Shown: positions 1 through 7,852 of the stretch, in pieces
Position numbering within the stretch: the stretch's first letter is position 1
Layout of the letters: each line of letters begins with the position of its first letter
Source: VGBO01 sp964453335
GTDB lineage: Bacteria; Actinomycetota; Acidimicrobiia; Acidimicrobiales; CAIXPF01
Assembly: GCA_964453335.1 (NCBI GenBank)
Contig: CAYVOK010000008.1
Location: forward strand, 66,958-130,957
Direction: 5' to 3'
Length of the DNA: 64,000 bases
Position numbers and translations under genes: made by a program
Notes under the pieces: model-generated
Told to the model about the DNA's origin: nothing
The model's database searches: none
The model's input: the letters and a program-made list of their open reading frames with translations, nothing else

Positions 1-356
1 CAGAAGCTATAAAAGAAGCAATAAGTAGATTTGTTGAGGGCCACGATCAGTCTGATCCTTTAACGGCTAGCCATATAGCTAAATTTGTGCAAGATAACCT
101 GTACCAATTTGTAGGAGCGGTAGATGCTTCAGATTTCAGAATAAGTGGGGTTCTAATAAATCAAAAACATTCAATACTAATGCCTTATAGTAGTTCTTAC
201 AGTTTAAATGTAGAAGATTATTCAACCATAGAAGTAGTAGAAGATATAAATAGCAGTAGCTTGTTCACAAGTAGCCAGAAAGATATATTAGGAGTATCTA
301 ATAGATCCACTAGGCTAGTATGTAGACCAAGTAACGTAACAATACAGGTTGGTTAG
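1..356 (+). CDS. Baseplate-like protein, C-terminal fragment
   Basis: The frame is open from the first bases of the window (first full codon at position 3), so the gene starts upstream and only about 117 C-terminal residues are seen. The segment has a short helical lead (EAISRFVEGHDQ) followed by a beta-rich tail containing repeated V-x-D/V-x-I patterns. This resembles the C-terminal domain of baseplate wedge (J/gp6-like) proteins, which join neighbouring wedge subunits. The next gene starts two bases after its stop, and the genes that follow are structural, which fits a baseplate operon. Family assignment is inference from weak similarity and context. Confidence 0.4.
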   Translation, partial: EAIKEAISRFVEGHDQSDPLTASHIAKFVQDNLYQFVGAVDASDFRISGVLINQKHSILMPYSSSYSLNVEDYSTIEVVEDINSSSLFTSSQKDILGVSNRSTRLVCRPSNVTIQVG

Positions 357-357
357 A

Positions 358-2703
358 ATGTCTTACTTAGATTCAGTTTATAAAAATCTACCTTCTATCT
401 GGTACTCTAATTTTGAAGATAAGAACATATTAGACTCAGCTTTAGAGCATAGTCTTACTATATGCGCAGATGCGTACGAAGAAATACTAAGAGATACTAT
501 AAGTAAATCTATATATAGTAATAGCATGACTCAAAAGGTATCCTCTAGCAGGATTATGTTTAGAGACATAGATATAGCTACTAAGCTGGATGATAATGGT
601 AATATAGTTCTGCAAGCTATACCAATAACAACTAGAGCTATACGAGCTAGTTATATATGCGATACGCCAAGCTTATTTACCTCTAAATATTCTGCTATGT
701 CTGAGGATTTCAGGATAGTTACATCAAAAGAAGAAATAATAGATATATCAGAGCTAATTGGAAGCTCTCCTATACTAAGGAAAGCGGATAAGCTTCTGCT
801 TATAAAAAGCAATTTCTTTGACGTGTACTCAACTGATTCTTCGTACGAAGAAGTATCTGAGGATTTAAATACTGTACTTGAATTTCCTCCAACTATAGCT
901 GATAACAGCTATCTAGCTACCAGCATAACTAACAAAACAAATATACAACTAACAATACAAAGAATAGGTATACCTAACTCTGAGTATACCGTAACAATAC
1001 CTTATACGTCTGTGAATATATCGACTATAAATACAATAATCCTACCTACATACTTTAGGTTAGATGGTAACACGAACTGCTTTATAACTATAGGTGGTAT
1101 TAAGTACACGGCTCAATGCAAGACTATAGCAACTAGGGTAAGATACCTTGATCTATACGCTGTTAACTCAATAGAAGATAATTTCGATAGTTACTCAAAG
1201 ATTGGATTTATGCATTTAGGTAATCAGTACTATAGTAAAACGCAAGCAGAAGATTTAGTATACTCATTACACGCTATAGACTGTACAGGGTTCACTAAGT
1301 CTAATATTAAGAGATTACTTAATGTAGCTTCAGGTAGTCAATTAATACAGTATGGTGGTAATAATATAGAAACTTTACTGAACTTTAATACAAGTAGCGG
1401 TATTATAATAACAAATCTAAAAACATACAGACTACCCTTAAATATGGTAGTTAGTCTTGCTGTCTTAGACTCAGCTAGAAAAATAGACTATGAAGATGCA
1501 GAGTTCTATAGAGTCATAAAAGATACCACAGATGGAAAAGTAGTAGCTTCAACAGTGTATTCACTAATAGGGGAATACACTAATATACCATCAACTTGCA
1601 AGATAAAAATAGGAAACTCTAGTACAGAGTATACACCTGTGTACATAGGCAGAGACTTCATACTAGTAAAATCAGAGCAAAAAATAAAAATACAGCCACA
1701 GGAAGGCTCAGTAATAAATCTTATAATTGGTTCTTTAGAAGTTGAGATTTCTGGTAACTTCGTGTTCAGGAGCGTGCTTAACGACTCAACAACACTAGTA
1801 CAGAAGCAGGCTATAACAGACTACTATGACATAGATAGTGCAGTAGATACTGATTATATAGCCTCTAAAAATTCAGTATACATTCCGATCAATTTGTACA
1901 ATACCTCCGCTATAAGGAGGTTGTTAAGTGATAATGTATACAGATCTAAAATTGGGCATATGCCACTACACAGAGTAGGTGACTATAAAATGTCAGCGCA
2001 GCCAAATGTAGTAGATTACAAGTCCTCGGCATACTATATATATAATGATTTTATACGTTTGAACTCAGTTATACTAAAAGTAAACTCTACAGATCTAAGG
2101 GATATACAAGATTACCGATCGGCTATAGCTCTAATAGATAGATCTATACCAGTAGCAACTATTCTATTAACTTCGTTTAATAATGTAATAGCAGACTACG
2201 TTAGTTTTACTAGAGGAATAACGGACAGCTTAACCTCTAAGCTAAAAATAAGCTTGGATGACATAAAGCCAACCGCAGTATATAATATGTATGAAATACA
2301 GGAACTTCTAATAGTAAAATATTGCGAGGTAGAAGTATCAGATTCTTATGGCATAGATATCGGCAGCCAAGTAACAATTTTATGCGAGAACGGTGAGTGC
2401 CTTAGTCATGTTGTTAAAATTACTAATAAAACTTCAAGCACAATACTACACCTACAATTAGACTCAGAGTATAACTATCAAGTACTAGGCAAGCCTATTG
2501 AGGTAAACTCATTAGATGTTATAGACTTTGATATACAGGGTGTTGTTAATCATTCAGATTCAAATGTTGGTGGTTCAGTTACTGCTGTAATAGGCTCGTC
2601 ACTGCCATTATCTGACCCTTCTGATATAGTTAGCTCAAAGTCGCCAATGCAGGGATATGTTACAATTTCCTCAAGAGGACCATCAGTAAAGGTTATTCAA
2701 TAA
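358..2703 (+). CDS. Large putative baseplate/tail structural protein
   Basis: A 781-residue protein read from the ATG at 358, two bases after the upstream stop. A TTG at 349 is in frame but would overlap the upstream gene. The N-terminus (MSYLDSVYKNLPSIWYSNFE) is helical and resembles the start of phage tail wedge proteins. The rest is rich in Ser, Thr, Ile and Tyr and looks like many beta strands. No signal peptide, transmembrane segment or catalytic motif is visible. Position between a baseplate-like fragment and a fibre-like gene suggests a virion role, probably in the baseplate. I do not recognise the family. Confidence 0.5.
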   Translation: MSYLDSVYKNLPSIWYSNFEDKNILDSALEHSLTICADAYEEILRDTISKSIYSNSMTQKVSSSRIMFRDIDIATKLDDNGNIVLQAIPITTRAIRASYICDTPSLFTSKYSAMSEDFRIVTSKEEIIDISELIGSSPILRKADKLLLIKSNFFDVYSTDSSYEEVSEDLNTVLEFPPTIADNSYLATSITNKTNIQLTIQRIGIPNSEYTVTIPYTSVNISTINTIILPTYFRLDGNTNCFITIGGIKYTAQCKTIATRVRYLDLYAVNSIEDNFDSYSKIGFMHLGNQYYSKTQAEDLVYSLHAIDCTGFTKSNIKRLLNVASGSQLIQYGGNNIETLLNFNTSSGIIITNLKTYRLPLNMVVSLAVLDSARKIDYEDAEFYRVIKDTTDGKVVASTVYSLIGEYTNIPSTCKIKIGNSSTEYTPVYIGRDFILVKSEQKIKIQPQEGSVINLIIGSLEVEISGNFVFRSVLNDSTTLVQKQAITDYYDIDSAVDTDYIASKNSVYIPINLYNTSAIRRLLSDNVYRSKIGHMPLHRVGDYKMSAQPNVVDYKSSAYYIYNDFIRLNSVILKVNSTDLRDIQDYRSAIALIDRSIPVATILLTSFNNVIADYVSFTRGITDSLTSKLKISLDDIKPTAVYNMYEIQELLIVKYCEVEVSDSYGIDIGSQVTILCENGECLSHVVKITNKTSSTILHLQLDSEYNYQVLGKPIEVNSLDVIDFDIQGVVNHSDSNVGGSVTAVIGSSLPLSDPSDIVSSKSPMQGYVTISSRGPSVKVIQ

Positions 2704-2705
2704 TT

Positions 2706-3284
2706 ATGTTAGATAAGACTAAAGTGCCAGTGTCTGGTAGAGTAAGTATAGTAGTACGCAAAGACTATGAAATCGTTAATACAGTGCAAGTTCAAAACGC
2801 TGTTATAGTAGATTTACTTAGGATAATAATAAGCCAGCTTGTACCTAAGAATACAAGTTCTACAGGGGTTATAGACAGCGAGGGACGACCAGATGTTCTA
2901 TTTAGCGAATCCTTAGGTCCAACTAATTCAAACACGCTAGCTTACATAAGAGCTGGGTATTCCACCCAACAAACACAGTTGCCTCCTGTGTCTAAGACTG
3001 ATACTGCAATGTTTAGCCAAACCTTTGATACAATGAGAATAAGCAAGTCTGTAGTAACTGAAAACTCTATAACCGTAACTGCCAGTAAGAGTGTATCTGA
3101 GTCAGATTCACTAAAGCTCTATACAGAAGTTGGTTTATACACTGCTGGCTCAGCAAATTCAAGTTTGCCAGAAGTACCAAGTAACACTGGTATGCTTCTA
3201 ATGGCGCATCAAATACATTCACAGTTAACAGCACCAGTAGGGTCCACAATTGAATATGAGTGGACTTTACTATTTCAGGAGTAA
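2706..3284 (+). CDS. Small tail/fibre-associated structural protein
   Basis: A 192-residue protein starting two bases after the previous stop. Its plan matches a recurrent myophage virion type: an N-terminal strand region (VSGRVSIVVRKD), a helix with NAVIVDLLRIIISQLV, then a late segment with EVGLYTA, MLLMAHQI and a final EYEWTLLFQE strand. Proteins with this E-x-G-L-Y ... W-x-x-x-F ending are common next to tail-fibre genes and often act as small baseplate or fibre-attachment proteins. Function is inferred from this pattern and from the neighbours. Confidence 0.5.
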   Translation: MLDKTKVPVSGRVSIVVRKDYEIVNTVQVQNAVIVDLLRIIISQLVPKNTSSTGVIDSEGRPDVLFSESLGPTNSNTLAYIRAGYSTQQTQLPPVSKTDTAMFSQTFDTMRISKSVVTENSITVTASKSVSESDSLKLYTEVGLYTAGSANSSLPEVPSNTGMLLMAHQIHSQLTAPVGSTIEYEWTLLFQE

Positions 3285-3287
3285 TAA

Positions 3288-5054
3288 ATGATTAAAGTAG
3301 TTTTAGAACCAATAGATTATATAAGCAACGGCGATCCAATATCGGCCGCGGCACTTAATAAGCCATCAGTTGACTTAAGAAGTAATACTGAGACTTTAGC
3401 CTCAGCGTTAGAGCAGCAATCTAGCAACACAGATACCTTGATAGATTTAACAGCTGACTTAGTAATTGATAGTGATGTTACTTCTGCAGCTGTAACTGGT
3501 GGTGTTAGTCCAGGTTTAATTACTTGCTATCAGCAAAGTGTGGTAAATTCAAATAACTTTACCGATAAGTTTTACTATGTGGCTTTAAGAGGAAACGGTG
3601 TTAGCCAAACTAGCTCTCAGCTAGAACTGTACTCAGCAGCCCAAAATAACTCTAAAATAGTTATAAAACAATCAGTAGTGTCAGACTTCTACGGTGGGTA
3701 TTATAACATACCAAAAGCTAGAATGCTTAAGAACAATGGGGATAGCTTAGCCTTAAAATTGCCAAAGAGTGGGGCAGGATCAGTAGAAACTTATCTTCTA
3801 CCTACTTCAGTAGATGACTCTGATTCCCTGTACTATGGAGCGTCTCAAGAAGGATTGCAGCTGTGCAAACTACCAGTTCTTAACAAAATTTCTATTAAGG
3901 ATAGTATAACTATATCAGCATTTAAGTCGTATTTATTAACAGCTACTAGTAACTCAGTTAATTGCTCATTTACAACAGGCGTATCAGAGGTAGGTCAAAT
4001 AACTTTCTCTGAGAATAACCAAGCAGCAGCAACAATAAATGCTAAGATATACATAACAGTACGCGAGCACTGCCTTAATGTCTCTGTAGTTGCAGCTATA
4101 TTAGAGAATAACGGTGTTGCTGTAGATTCAATAGCAGATATAACTAATTCTACAAACATTGTTGGATTTATAGTTAGCACATCAGAGACAGGTTCACCAT
4201 GGAACTATACTGAGAATACAGCAGATGCTGATACTTTGACTATTAACTATAAAAAAGACACTGACGTATCGTATACTCAGGTTTATACTCAAGCAGCTGC
4301 TGGAATAGTCAAAACTTCAGAACCCGATGCAAACTACTTGTATATACCTATAGCAACAAAGGTATCTTCTGGTATAAAATTTATAGATAACTGTGTCCCA
4401 GATATGAGTATATCAGATATAGCCACTGGGTCTAGCACACTTGTACTAAGCAAGTTGTTCTCTGCAAAAGATATACGAAATACTAGCAGCCAGATTATTA
4501 AGCTATCTACTGTCATAAAGACTGGTGATTTTTTCGGCAGAATATTATGCCCGCAAGATATAGCTCATTACGTGACAAATAGAGGTAGTTCATATAGCAT
4601 GAGATTACTAGGAATAAAAGTAACTACATGGCTAAAGCCTACTAACTTAAATATTAATCCATTAAGCGAATTACAAATACGGTTTAGAGCTACTTCAGAC
4701 TTTTCATCTGTGTTTCCAGGCGTGACAACATTTTCAGGTAATTTAGCGACAAGAGTTATAAAGTTTAATTTACCAGATGCAGGTACTAGTAGCTATTTTA
4801 TAGCTACTGACCCTACAGGTCCCACAACTACATCAGACTACCAAGTGTCACAGACTAATATTCTTACTCACACTGTAGAAATGACAAACAATGGTAATAT
4901 TGGGCTACTTACTTTTGAGCTTACAGACTCTCTGACTTCTAGTCTTTCACCAACAAAATCACCAGGCTCTAGTGCTGACAAGATGAGCCAAAACATAGAT
5001 ATTACTTCTAATTACTTTATATTAGTAGAAGCTGATGTGTTGTTTACAATGTAG
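3288..5054 (+). CDS. Putative tail fibre or receptor-binding protein
   Basis: A 588-residue protein. The N-terminus carries the motif PISAAALNKPSVDLRSNTET, a typical anchor region of phage tail/baseplate-attached fibres (P-[VI]-x-A-x-x-L-N-[RK]-P). The remainder is Ser/Thr/Asn-rich and predicted to be beta-structured, with no enzyme motif. It is the last gene of the + baseplate cluster and overlaps the end of the convergent gene by 11 bp. Its distal location in the cluster fits host recognition. The receptor cannot be guessed from sequence. Confidence 0.5.
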   Translation: MIKVVLEPIDYISNGDPISAAALNKPSVDLRSNTETLASALEQQSSNTDTLIDLTADLVIDSDVTSAAVTGGVSPGLITCYQQSVVNSNNFTDKFYYVALRGNGVSQTSSQLELYSAAQNNSKIVIKQSVVSDFYGGYYNIPKARMLKNNGDSLALKLPKSGAGSVETYLLPTSVDDSDSLYYGASQEGLQLCKLPVLNKISIKDSITISAFKSYLLTATSNSVNCSFTTGVSEVGQITFSENNQAAATINAKIYITVREHCLNVSVVAAILENNGVAVDSIADITNSTNIVGFIVSTSETGSPWNYTENTADADTLTINYKKDTDVSYTQVYTQAAAGIVKTSEPDANYLYIPIATKVSSGIKFIDNCVPDMSISDIATGSSTLVLSKLFSAKDIRNTSSQIIKLSTVIKTGDFFGRILCPQDIAHYVTNRGSSYSMRLLGIKVTTWLKPTNLNINPLSELQIRFRATSDFSSVFPGVTTFSGNLATRVIKFNLPDAGTSSYFIATDPTGPTTTSDYQVSQTNILTHTVEMTNNGNIGLLTFELTDSLTSSLSPTKSPGSSADKMSQNIDITSNYFILVEADVLFTM

Positions 5055-6141
5055 TAGTATCTATATCTGGGCAATACCTAGTTATATTAGCAAGTGCTGC
5101 TACCTCAGCGGCTATAGCGACTTCACTAGACTTTTTTGCTTCTTTTAGCTGAGACAAATACTCGTTTACATAGGCAGATGCTCCATAAACATTTTGAGTT
5201 ACACCTAGAAGAGCTCCATTAAACTCAAAGTATAAAGCTGTTAGAAATTCAGCTAAAGTCATACCTTCAGAGGGTACAGTAAATATTGCCGTACTATTTA
5301 TTATCTTAGTTAACATTATAGAATTTATGTCTTGCTTTATACCAGATAACTCTGCTTTAGTAATAGTGTCAGAGTCAGACATAGAAGATAACTTAGAATC
5401 TATAGGTACTAATATAGATGTACCAAAAGCAGAGGCTACATTAGTAGTGTTACTATTTATATTTGTGCGAGCTATATTAAGTTTGTTAGTTACTATAGAT
5501 AAAAATTCTTGCATTTTAGTAACAGCTAGCTGCTTTTCCCTAGAAGACGAATAGGTGGTCTGTAGCTCTTTTACTGAGCTATCTAAGGATTCTCTGGCTG
5601 ACTTTTTCTCTTTATACGTAGCTACATACTGCTGTTGAGTTGCTAACTCTGTAGCAGATATTGGAAGAAATTCCGGCTGAGAATCTGAAAATAGCTTACT
5701 TAGTATCTCTATTCTGTCTGAGTATAACTTACTTACTCTGTCTTTTATTACCGGCATAGAGGCTACTGCAGTGTCTAAGTCGTTGTATATAAGAGTTAGT
5801 GTATTAGATCTGTACTCCATTCCTATGGTAAAATTTGAATCTGATTTAGGAAGAACATAGTCCATATCTGCTAAGGAAGCTATTCTACTAAATTTTGAAG
5901 TTAGGCCATCGGAAGATGTATACTCGTGGATAAAACACTTCGGATCAGCTAGTAATTGCTGCCCTGAAAAGCTTGGGTTAGCTTCAACTATACATGTTAT
6001 AGAATACCCAACCCCGAACTCATCCTGTGATGAGATAGCTCCATAATTAACTTCCTGCAGGAGTGCAGGAGAAGTCTCTGATTTCTTCACTAGAACAGTT
6101 CTATTAACGAATTTAATGCTAACTGGACTGCTTGTACTCAT
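5044..6141 (-). CDS. Unknown protein with central coiled coil, probably virion
   Basis: A 365-residue protein. The start codon at 6141 follows a strong GAGGAGG ribosome site and overlaps the stop of the upstream gene as ATGA, so the two are translationally coupled. An N-terminal beta-rich part of about 110 residues is followed by a long helical region (YVATYKEKKSARESLDSSV and onwards) that looks like a coiled coil, then more helices rich in Ala near the end. No catalytic motif is seen. It is the last of three coupled minus genes beside the baseplate cluster, so a tail accessory role is possible. Family not recognised. Confidence 0.45.
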   Translation of the reverse strand: MSTSSPVSIKFVNRTVLVKKSETSPALLQEVNYGAISSQDEFGVGYSITCIVEANPSFSGQQLLADPKCFIHEYTSSDGLTSKFSRIASLADMDYVLPKSDSNFTIGMEYRSNTLTLIYNDLDTAVASMPVIKDRVSKLYSDRIEILSKLFSDSQPEFLPISATELATQQQYVATYKEKKSARESLDSSVKELQTTYSSSREKQLAVTKMQEFLSIVTNKLNIARTNINSNTTNVASAFGTSILVPIDSKLSSMSDSDTITKAELSGIKQDINSIMLTKIINSTAIFTVPSEGMTLAEFLTALYFEFNGALLGVTQNVYGASAYVNEYLSQLKEAKKSSEVAIAAEVAALANITRYCPDIDTTTL

Positions 6142-6950
6142 ACTTCCTCCTCGGATCCATCAGCATCAGTTATATTACTAGGGAGCGTAACGTTTATATT
6201 TATAGTTATTGACGTCCCAGTATCTTTTAGTGTTTGCTGAAATGTTCCTGCAGATTGAGAGTTAACTCTATATATATCAGAGGTATTATTTATGGGCGTA
6301 ATACCACTTACTATTCTCGACAATACACCAGAGCCACCGCTTATAAGTAATTTGAATAGATCTCCAGGGAAAAATGCGTTTTCAGATCTTTCTGGAGAAA
6401 GAGGCACAACCTTAGCGGATAAAGTATTGCCTAGACTTGGCGATACCTTACCGTAGTTAGAAGCTAGGCCAGTTACAGCAGTTATAGCAGAGTCAATACT
6501 ATCATAGTCAGTTCCAACTACAGATAGTGAAGTATCTCTATATGGTATAAACCCTGGAGATAAATTACTAATGCCCATATTAAACAATCTAGAATATCTA
6601 GCTGAGTCCTCGTTGTTAGATAAGTCTTCAAAAGAATCTTTGAAATTTCTCATTGCGATAACATTGCTAAGTATAGATGTAATTAAATCTTGCTTAGTCA
6701 TGTAATTTGGTCTGTCTACTCTTGTAAGCGGCATAACAAATGGACTATCTGAAAAATACTTAGATAGTATAAGAGAATTTAATTCGTCAGAAGTGTCTGC
6801 GTCTGAGTAGGCTATATCTGATACATCTCCATCAAACATTATTTCTCTTAGAACTACTTCAGGAAAAGAAGATTCCTCAAGCGGATCAAGCCTGCCAACC
6901 CAATTGTTTGTTTCTGGGTCTACATATAAACGTCTAATAATTTTGTTCAT
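6138..6950 (-). CDS. Unknown protein, probably structural
   Basis: A 270-residue protein, coupled by ATGA overlaps to both the upstream gene (at 6947-6950) and the downstream gene (at 6138-6141). The N-terminus has a strand pair with RLYVDPETNNWVGRLDPLEE. The C-terminal third contains a strand rich in Ile/Asn/Thr (TSITININVTLPSN) and an acidic tail (DGSEEEV). No membrane segment or enzyme motif is visible. Tight coupling suggests it acts with its two neighbours, perhaps as part of the tail. Confidence 0.45.
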   Translation of the reverse strand: MNKIIRRLYVDPETNNWVGRLDPLEESSFPEVVLREIMFDGDVSDIAYSDADTSDELNSLILSKYFSDSPFVMPLTRVDRPNYMTKQDLITSILSNVIAMRNFKDSFEDLSNNEDSARYSRLFNMGISNLSPGFIPYRDTSLSVVGTDYDSIDSAITAVTGLASNYGKVSPSLGNTLSAKVVPLSPERSENAFFPGDLFKLLISGGSGVLSRIVSGITPINNTSDIYRVNSQSAGTFQQTLKDTGTSITININVTLPSNITDADGSEEEV

Positions 6951-7321
6951 GGTATTGTTATTATCTCCTCTTTACCTAGGATGTCTGGGATAACTGTATT
7001 GTAGTACTCTACTAATTCAGTTAGTAATTGAAGAATATAAGGCCAAGATGCCTCTAGGTCAACAATATTATCTGTTACGTATGACATTGCGCTAGATAAG
7101 TACTCTTTGTCGCTAGATGTTCTAAACTTTTTTAACTTGTAAATATCAAGTCTAGATGCTACTCTACTGTACTTATCAGAGTCTTGTGATGAGCTACTCT
7201 TTTCTATCACAAATAATTCTTTTTGTATTTTAGTAGAGTTTTGAATAGTCACGTTTAAGCTATATCTCCCATCGGTGGTAAGAGAAACGCTTTTTAAAAT
7301 GGTTATAGATGAGGATGACAT
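6947..7321 (-). CDS. Unknown small protein, first gene of a coupled trio
   Basis: About 124 residues from the ATG at 7321. An in-frame TTG at 7333 would extend it by four residues into the divergent resolvase gene. An N-terminal strand region (SSSITILKSVSLTTDGRYSL) is followed by a helical half with YVTDNIVDLEASWPYILQLL. The start codons of this gene and the resolvase are only a base apart on opposite strands, so there is no room for separate promoters here. Function unknown. It may be a small tail chaperone-like or structural protein. Confidence 0.4.
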   Translation of the reverse strand: MSSSSITILKSVSLTTDGRYSLNVTIQNSTKIQKELFVIEKSSSSQDSDKYSRVASRLDIYKLKKFRTSSDKEYLSSAMSYVTDNIVDLEASWPYILQLLTELVEYYNTVIPDILGKEEIITIP

Positions 7322-7852
7322 ATGGCTACCCAAGAATGGTTTTTAGGAATAGATCCTAGTGCAGCAAGCACTGGAGTAACTGTTATATCTAATAATGGCG
7401 ATAAAGTTGTTAAGGCAATAGCTACAGGGCAGCTTAGAGGTGCTGAAAGGTTGCTTTTTATAAGTAGTAGCCTACAGGCTATTCTCATAGATAAAAAAAT
7501 CTCTTGTTGTTTTATAGAGAGTCCAGCGTATGACGCTGTACATAAAGAATTTATACTAGGTGAAGTTCTCGGGTGCATAAAGTTAACCCTAATACAGAAC
7601 GGTATAACCAATATATTAGACGCTACGCCTACACAAGTTAAGAAGTTTATGGCAGGCAGCGGCAGAGCTTCAAAAGATCAAGTGTCTGCAGCTGCTGTGC
7701 TTGATGGATGCCCAAGTCCACAAAACGACATAACCGATAGTTGGTCACTTGCTAGGATAGCCCAATCTGTTCATGAAGGTAGGAGCTGCATAAACAAACG
7801 TCACTCAGTAGAAGTCATACATAGTATATTAACTAAGGCCAAGAAGCTTTGA
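7322..7852 (+). CDS. ruvC: RuvC-like Holliday-junction resolvase
   Basis: A 176-residue protein of the RuvC/RNase H-fold resolvase family. It would cut four-way DNA junctions formed during phage recombination and replication, so that branched concatemers can be packaged. The expected acidic residues are visible: D in FLGIDPSAASTG near the start, E in CFIESPAYD in the middle, and the C-terminal pair in NDITDSWSLA. The length is typical of bacterial and phage RuvC (about 170). The start is supported by GAGGA six bases upstream. It stands alone on the + strand between minus genes and its 3' end overlaps the next convergent gene by 24 bp. Confidence 0.85.
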   Translation: MATQEWFLGIDPSAASTGVTVISNNGDKVVKAIATGQLRGAERLLFISSSLQAILIDKKISCCFIESPAYDAVHKEFILGEVLGCIKLTLIQNGITNILDATPTQVKKFMAGSGRASKDQVSAAAVLDGCPSPQNDITDSWSLARIAQSVHEGRSCINKRHSVEVIHSILTKAKKL